Assembly: GCF_003383615.1 (NCBI RefSeq)
Contig: NZ_QNUL01000006.1
Coordinates: forward strand, 186,001 to 250,000
Length of the DNA: 64,000 nt
Direction of reading: 5' to 3'
Origin: Dyadobacter luteus
Lineage (GTDB): Bacteria; Bacteroidota; Bacteroidia; Cytophagales; Spirosomataceae
Shown: positions 62,481-64,000 of the stretch, piece by piece
Layout: every line of letters starts with the position of its first letter
Numbering within the stretch: the stretch's first letter is position 1
Made by a program: the position numbers and the translations under genes
The notes under the pieces: model-generated
What the model was told of the DNA's origin: nothing
Seen by the model: the letters and a program-made list of their open reading frames with translations, nothing else
Database searches by the model: none

Positions 62481-62906
62481 ATGTTACAGCCGAAAAGAAC
62501 AAAATTTCGCAAGCAACAAAAAAACAAAGGTTCGGAAAAAGGACTTGCCACTCGTGGTGCTGAAATCGCCTTCGGATCTTTCGCTATCAAGTCGCTTGAA
62601 CCAGGCTGGCTAACAGCTCGTCAGATTGAAGCAGCTCGTATCTCGGTTACACGTGCAATGAAACGTGAAGGCCAGGTTTGGATCCGTGTGTTTCCAGACA
62701 AGCCTATTACCAAAAAGCCTGCTGAGGTTCGTATGGGTAAAGGAAAAGGAGCTCCTGAATATTGGGTAGCACCTGTTAAGCCAGGAACAATTATATTCGA
62801 AGCAACTGGTGTTGCACTGGATACAGCAAACGAAGCATTGCGTTTGGCTGCACAAAAGTTGCCAATCAAAACTAAGTTCGTGGTACGTCGGGATTATCAG
62901 GAATAG
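62481..62906 (+). CDS. rplP: 50S ribosomal protein L16
   Basis: 141 residues: [56 protein letters not shown]. It shapes the A-site region of the 50S subunit. Normal length; 47 bp after rpsC. Confidence 0.98.
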   Translation: MLQPKRTKFRKQQKNKGSEKGLATRGAEIAFGSFAIKSLEPGWLTARQIEAARISVTRAMKREGQVWIRVFPDKPITKKPAEVRMGKGKGAPEYWVAPVKPGTIIFEATGVALDTANEALRLAAQKLPIKTKFVVRRDYQE

Positions 62907-62949
62907 GACCAACCCCGAACGTATCTAAGAACGTTAATTAACAAAAGCA

Positions 62950-63144
62950 ATGACTAGTAAAGAAGTAAAAGATCTGTCGAAAGATCAGCTTAACGAGCAG
63001 ATAGCTCAGGAGAGAGAGCGCTTACTACGATTGAAATTTGCTCATGCAATTTCTCCTATCGAGAATCCTTTGCGTATTCGCGCCTCACGTAAAGAAGTAG
63101 CCAGACTATTAACCGAGCTGTCGGTTAAGAAAAACCAACAGTAA
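62950..63144 (+). CDS. rpmC: 50S ribosomal protein L29
   Basis: 64 residues, two helices: KEVKDLSKDQLNEQIAQERE, then LRLKFAHAISPIENPLRIR and the conserved basic ASRKEVARLLTEL. It lies next to L23 at the tunnel exit. Confidence 0.95.
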   Translation: MTSKEVKDLSKDQLNEQIAQERERLLRLKFAHAISPIENPLRIRASRKEVARLLTELSVKKNQQ

Positions 63145-63159
63145 ATCAGTTAAGAAATT

Positions 63160-63423
63160 ATGGAGGCAACAGAAAGAAACTTACGTAAAGAGAGAGTAGG
63201 TAAGGTGGTAAGCAACAAGATGGAGAAGTCTTGCGTGATCACAGTAGAGCGTAAAGTTAAGCACGAGAAATATGGTAAGTTTATGACTAAAACTACCAAA
63301 TTGATGGTGCATGACGAAACAAATCAGGCTGGTATCGGTGATACTATCCGTGTAATGGAAACTCGCCCGCTGAGCAAAAACAAGCGTTGGAGAGTAGTAG
63401 AAATCCTTGAAAAAGCTAAGTAA
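63160..63423 (+). CDS. rpsQ: 30S ribosomal protein S17
   Basis: 87 residues: [41 protein letters not shown] and [20 protein letters not shown]. It is an OB-fold early 16S binder. Fifteen bp after rpmC. Confidence 0.97.
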   Translation: MEATERNLRKERVGKVVSNKMEKSCVITVERKVKHEKYGKFMTKTTKLMVHDETNQAGIGDTIRVMETRPLSKNKRWRVVEILEKAK

Positions 63424-63426
63424 CAA

Positions 63427-63795
63427 ATGGTACAGCAAGAATCAAGACTGTCGGTAGCAGACAACAGTGGAGCGAAGGAAGTACTCGTAATTCGTGTACT
63501 TGGTGGAACTGGCAAACGCTATGCTTCAGTAGGCGATAAGATCGTCGTAACAGTAAAATCTGCTCTTTCTTCGAGCAATATGAAAAAAGGAACGGTTTCT
63601 AAAGCCGTTGTGGTACGCACCAAAAAGGAAGTACGACGCAAAGATGGTACATATATTCGTTTTGAAGATAATGCAGCTGTGTTATTAAACAACAACGATG
63701 AGCCACGCGGTACCCGTATCTTCGGACCGGTAGCACGGGAATTGCGCGAGAAGCAATTCATGAAGATCGTATCACTGGCACCTGAAGTGTTGTAA
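63427..63795 (+). CDS. rplN: 50S ribosomal protein L14
   Basis: 122 residues: [60 protein letters not shown], then [20 protein letters not shown]. First gene of the classical spc part; only 3 bp after rpsQ, so no break between the S10 and spc groups. Confidence 0.98.
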   Translation: MVQQESRLSVADNSGAKEVLVIRVLGGTGKRYASVGDKIVVTVKSALSSSNMKKGTVSKAVVVRTKKEVRRKDGTYIRFEDNAAVLLNNNDEPRGTRIFGPVARELREKQFMKIVSLAPEVL

Positions 63796-63843
63796 GAAAT
63801 CAGATTATAAGTATTTCTTTAAAACGATAAGAGAATACCTCAA

Positions 63844-64000
63844 ATGGAAAGTAAAACTAAACAAGCACCTGCAAAATTGCACATTCGCAAAGGGGATACT
63901 GTAAAGGTTATCGCTGGTAACGCAAAAGGTGAGACAGGCGTGATAAAAAATGTACTCGTTGAAAAACAACGTGCTACTGTTGAAGGTGTAAACATGATTA
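63844..64000 (+). CDS. rplX: 50S ribosomal protein L24 (3' end outside window)
   Basis: 52 codons are visible, running off the right edge. After MESKTKQAPAK the frame reads LHIRKGDTVKVIAGNAKGET and GVIKNVLVEKQRATVEGVN, the KOW motif of L24. Gene order after rplN also fits. Confidence 0.96.
   Translation, partial: MESKTKQAPAKLHIRKGDTVKVIAGNAKGETGVIKNVLVEKQRATVEGVNMI

Noticed and set aside
1..64000. tRNA, rRNA, prophage or integron features
   Set aside because: Read by eye on both strands; no cloverleaf with a GGTTCGA-type T arm, no rRNA stretch, and no integrase or transposase gene was noticed. A covariance-model scan would be needed to be certain.

Overview
The window comes from a member of the Bacteroidota, most likely Cytophagales (Spirosomaceae, Dyadobacter-like). 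The evidence is a type IX secretion C-terminal sorting domain at the left edge, TonB-dependent outer-membrane machinery with a carboxypeptidase-regulatory N-terminus, promoters of the TTTG-N19-TAnnTTTG type in front of several genes, the general lack of Shine-Dalgarno sequences before start codons, and many SPase II lipoproteins and glycan-active enzymes. The genus is an inference; no rRNA or tRNA gene was seen.

Left part (1-13 kb): the end of a large T9SS-exported surface protein, a Tat-exported GH125 alpha-mannosidase, an unknown lipoprotein, an iron-uptake pair (TonB-dependent siderophore receptor plus PepSY membrane protein), a sugar epimerase/isomerase, a small lipoprotein, an AraC regulator, and two damaged genes: a truncated DUF1016 nuclease remnant and a secreted protein with an in-frame TGA in its signal peptide.

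Sugar-acid and glycan region (13-26 kb): two operons flank a LacI-type regulator. One runs mannonate dehydratase, SDR oxidoreductase, ThuA protein, Gfo/Idh/MocA oxidoreductase. The other runs an unusual PfkB-kinase/HAD-phosphatase fusion, a BNR-repeat sialidase-like protein, an uncharacterised 743-residue lipoprotein and a DUF3748 (YidR-like) lipoprotein. Two copies of a 14-bp LacI-type operator lie in inverted orientation between uxuA and the regulator gene. Together this looks like a system for taking apart an acidic (uronic-acid-containing) glycan, without a SusC/SusD pair in view. It is the best candidate for new biology in the window.

Middle (26-35 kb): an orphan ECF sigma factor, lgt, yidD, an orphan MoxR ATPase behind prmC, ribD and aroE, a full-length DUF1016/PD-(D/E)XK nuclease with an AC microsatellite directly before its start codon, and a secreted nucleoside-hydrolase-like protein.

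Amino-sugar region (35-42 kb): a GH20 beta-hexosaminidase lipoprotein, a ROK sugar kinase lacking the usual zinc motif, a sugar MFS transporter, an SdpI-family protein and a XylR-like regulator, consistent with use of N-acetylglucosamine oligosaccharides.

Right part (42-64 kb): an M13 peptidase broken by a one-base frameshift, an M28 peptidase and a POT peptide transporter (peptide use), a coiled-coil membrane protein, a LemA/TPM group, a short DASH-like cryptochrome, a PorE-like OmpA lipoprotein, and then the str and S10/spc ribosomal protein clusters (rpsL, rpsG, fusA, rpsJ, rplC to rplX), all on the + strand. In these clusters rpsJ is cut off from rplC by its own terminator and a new promoter.
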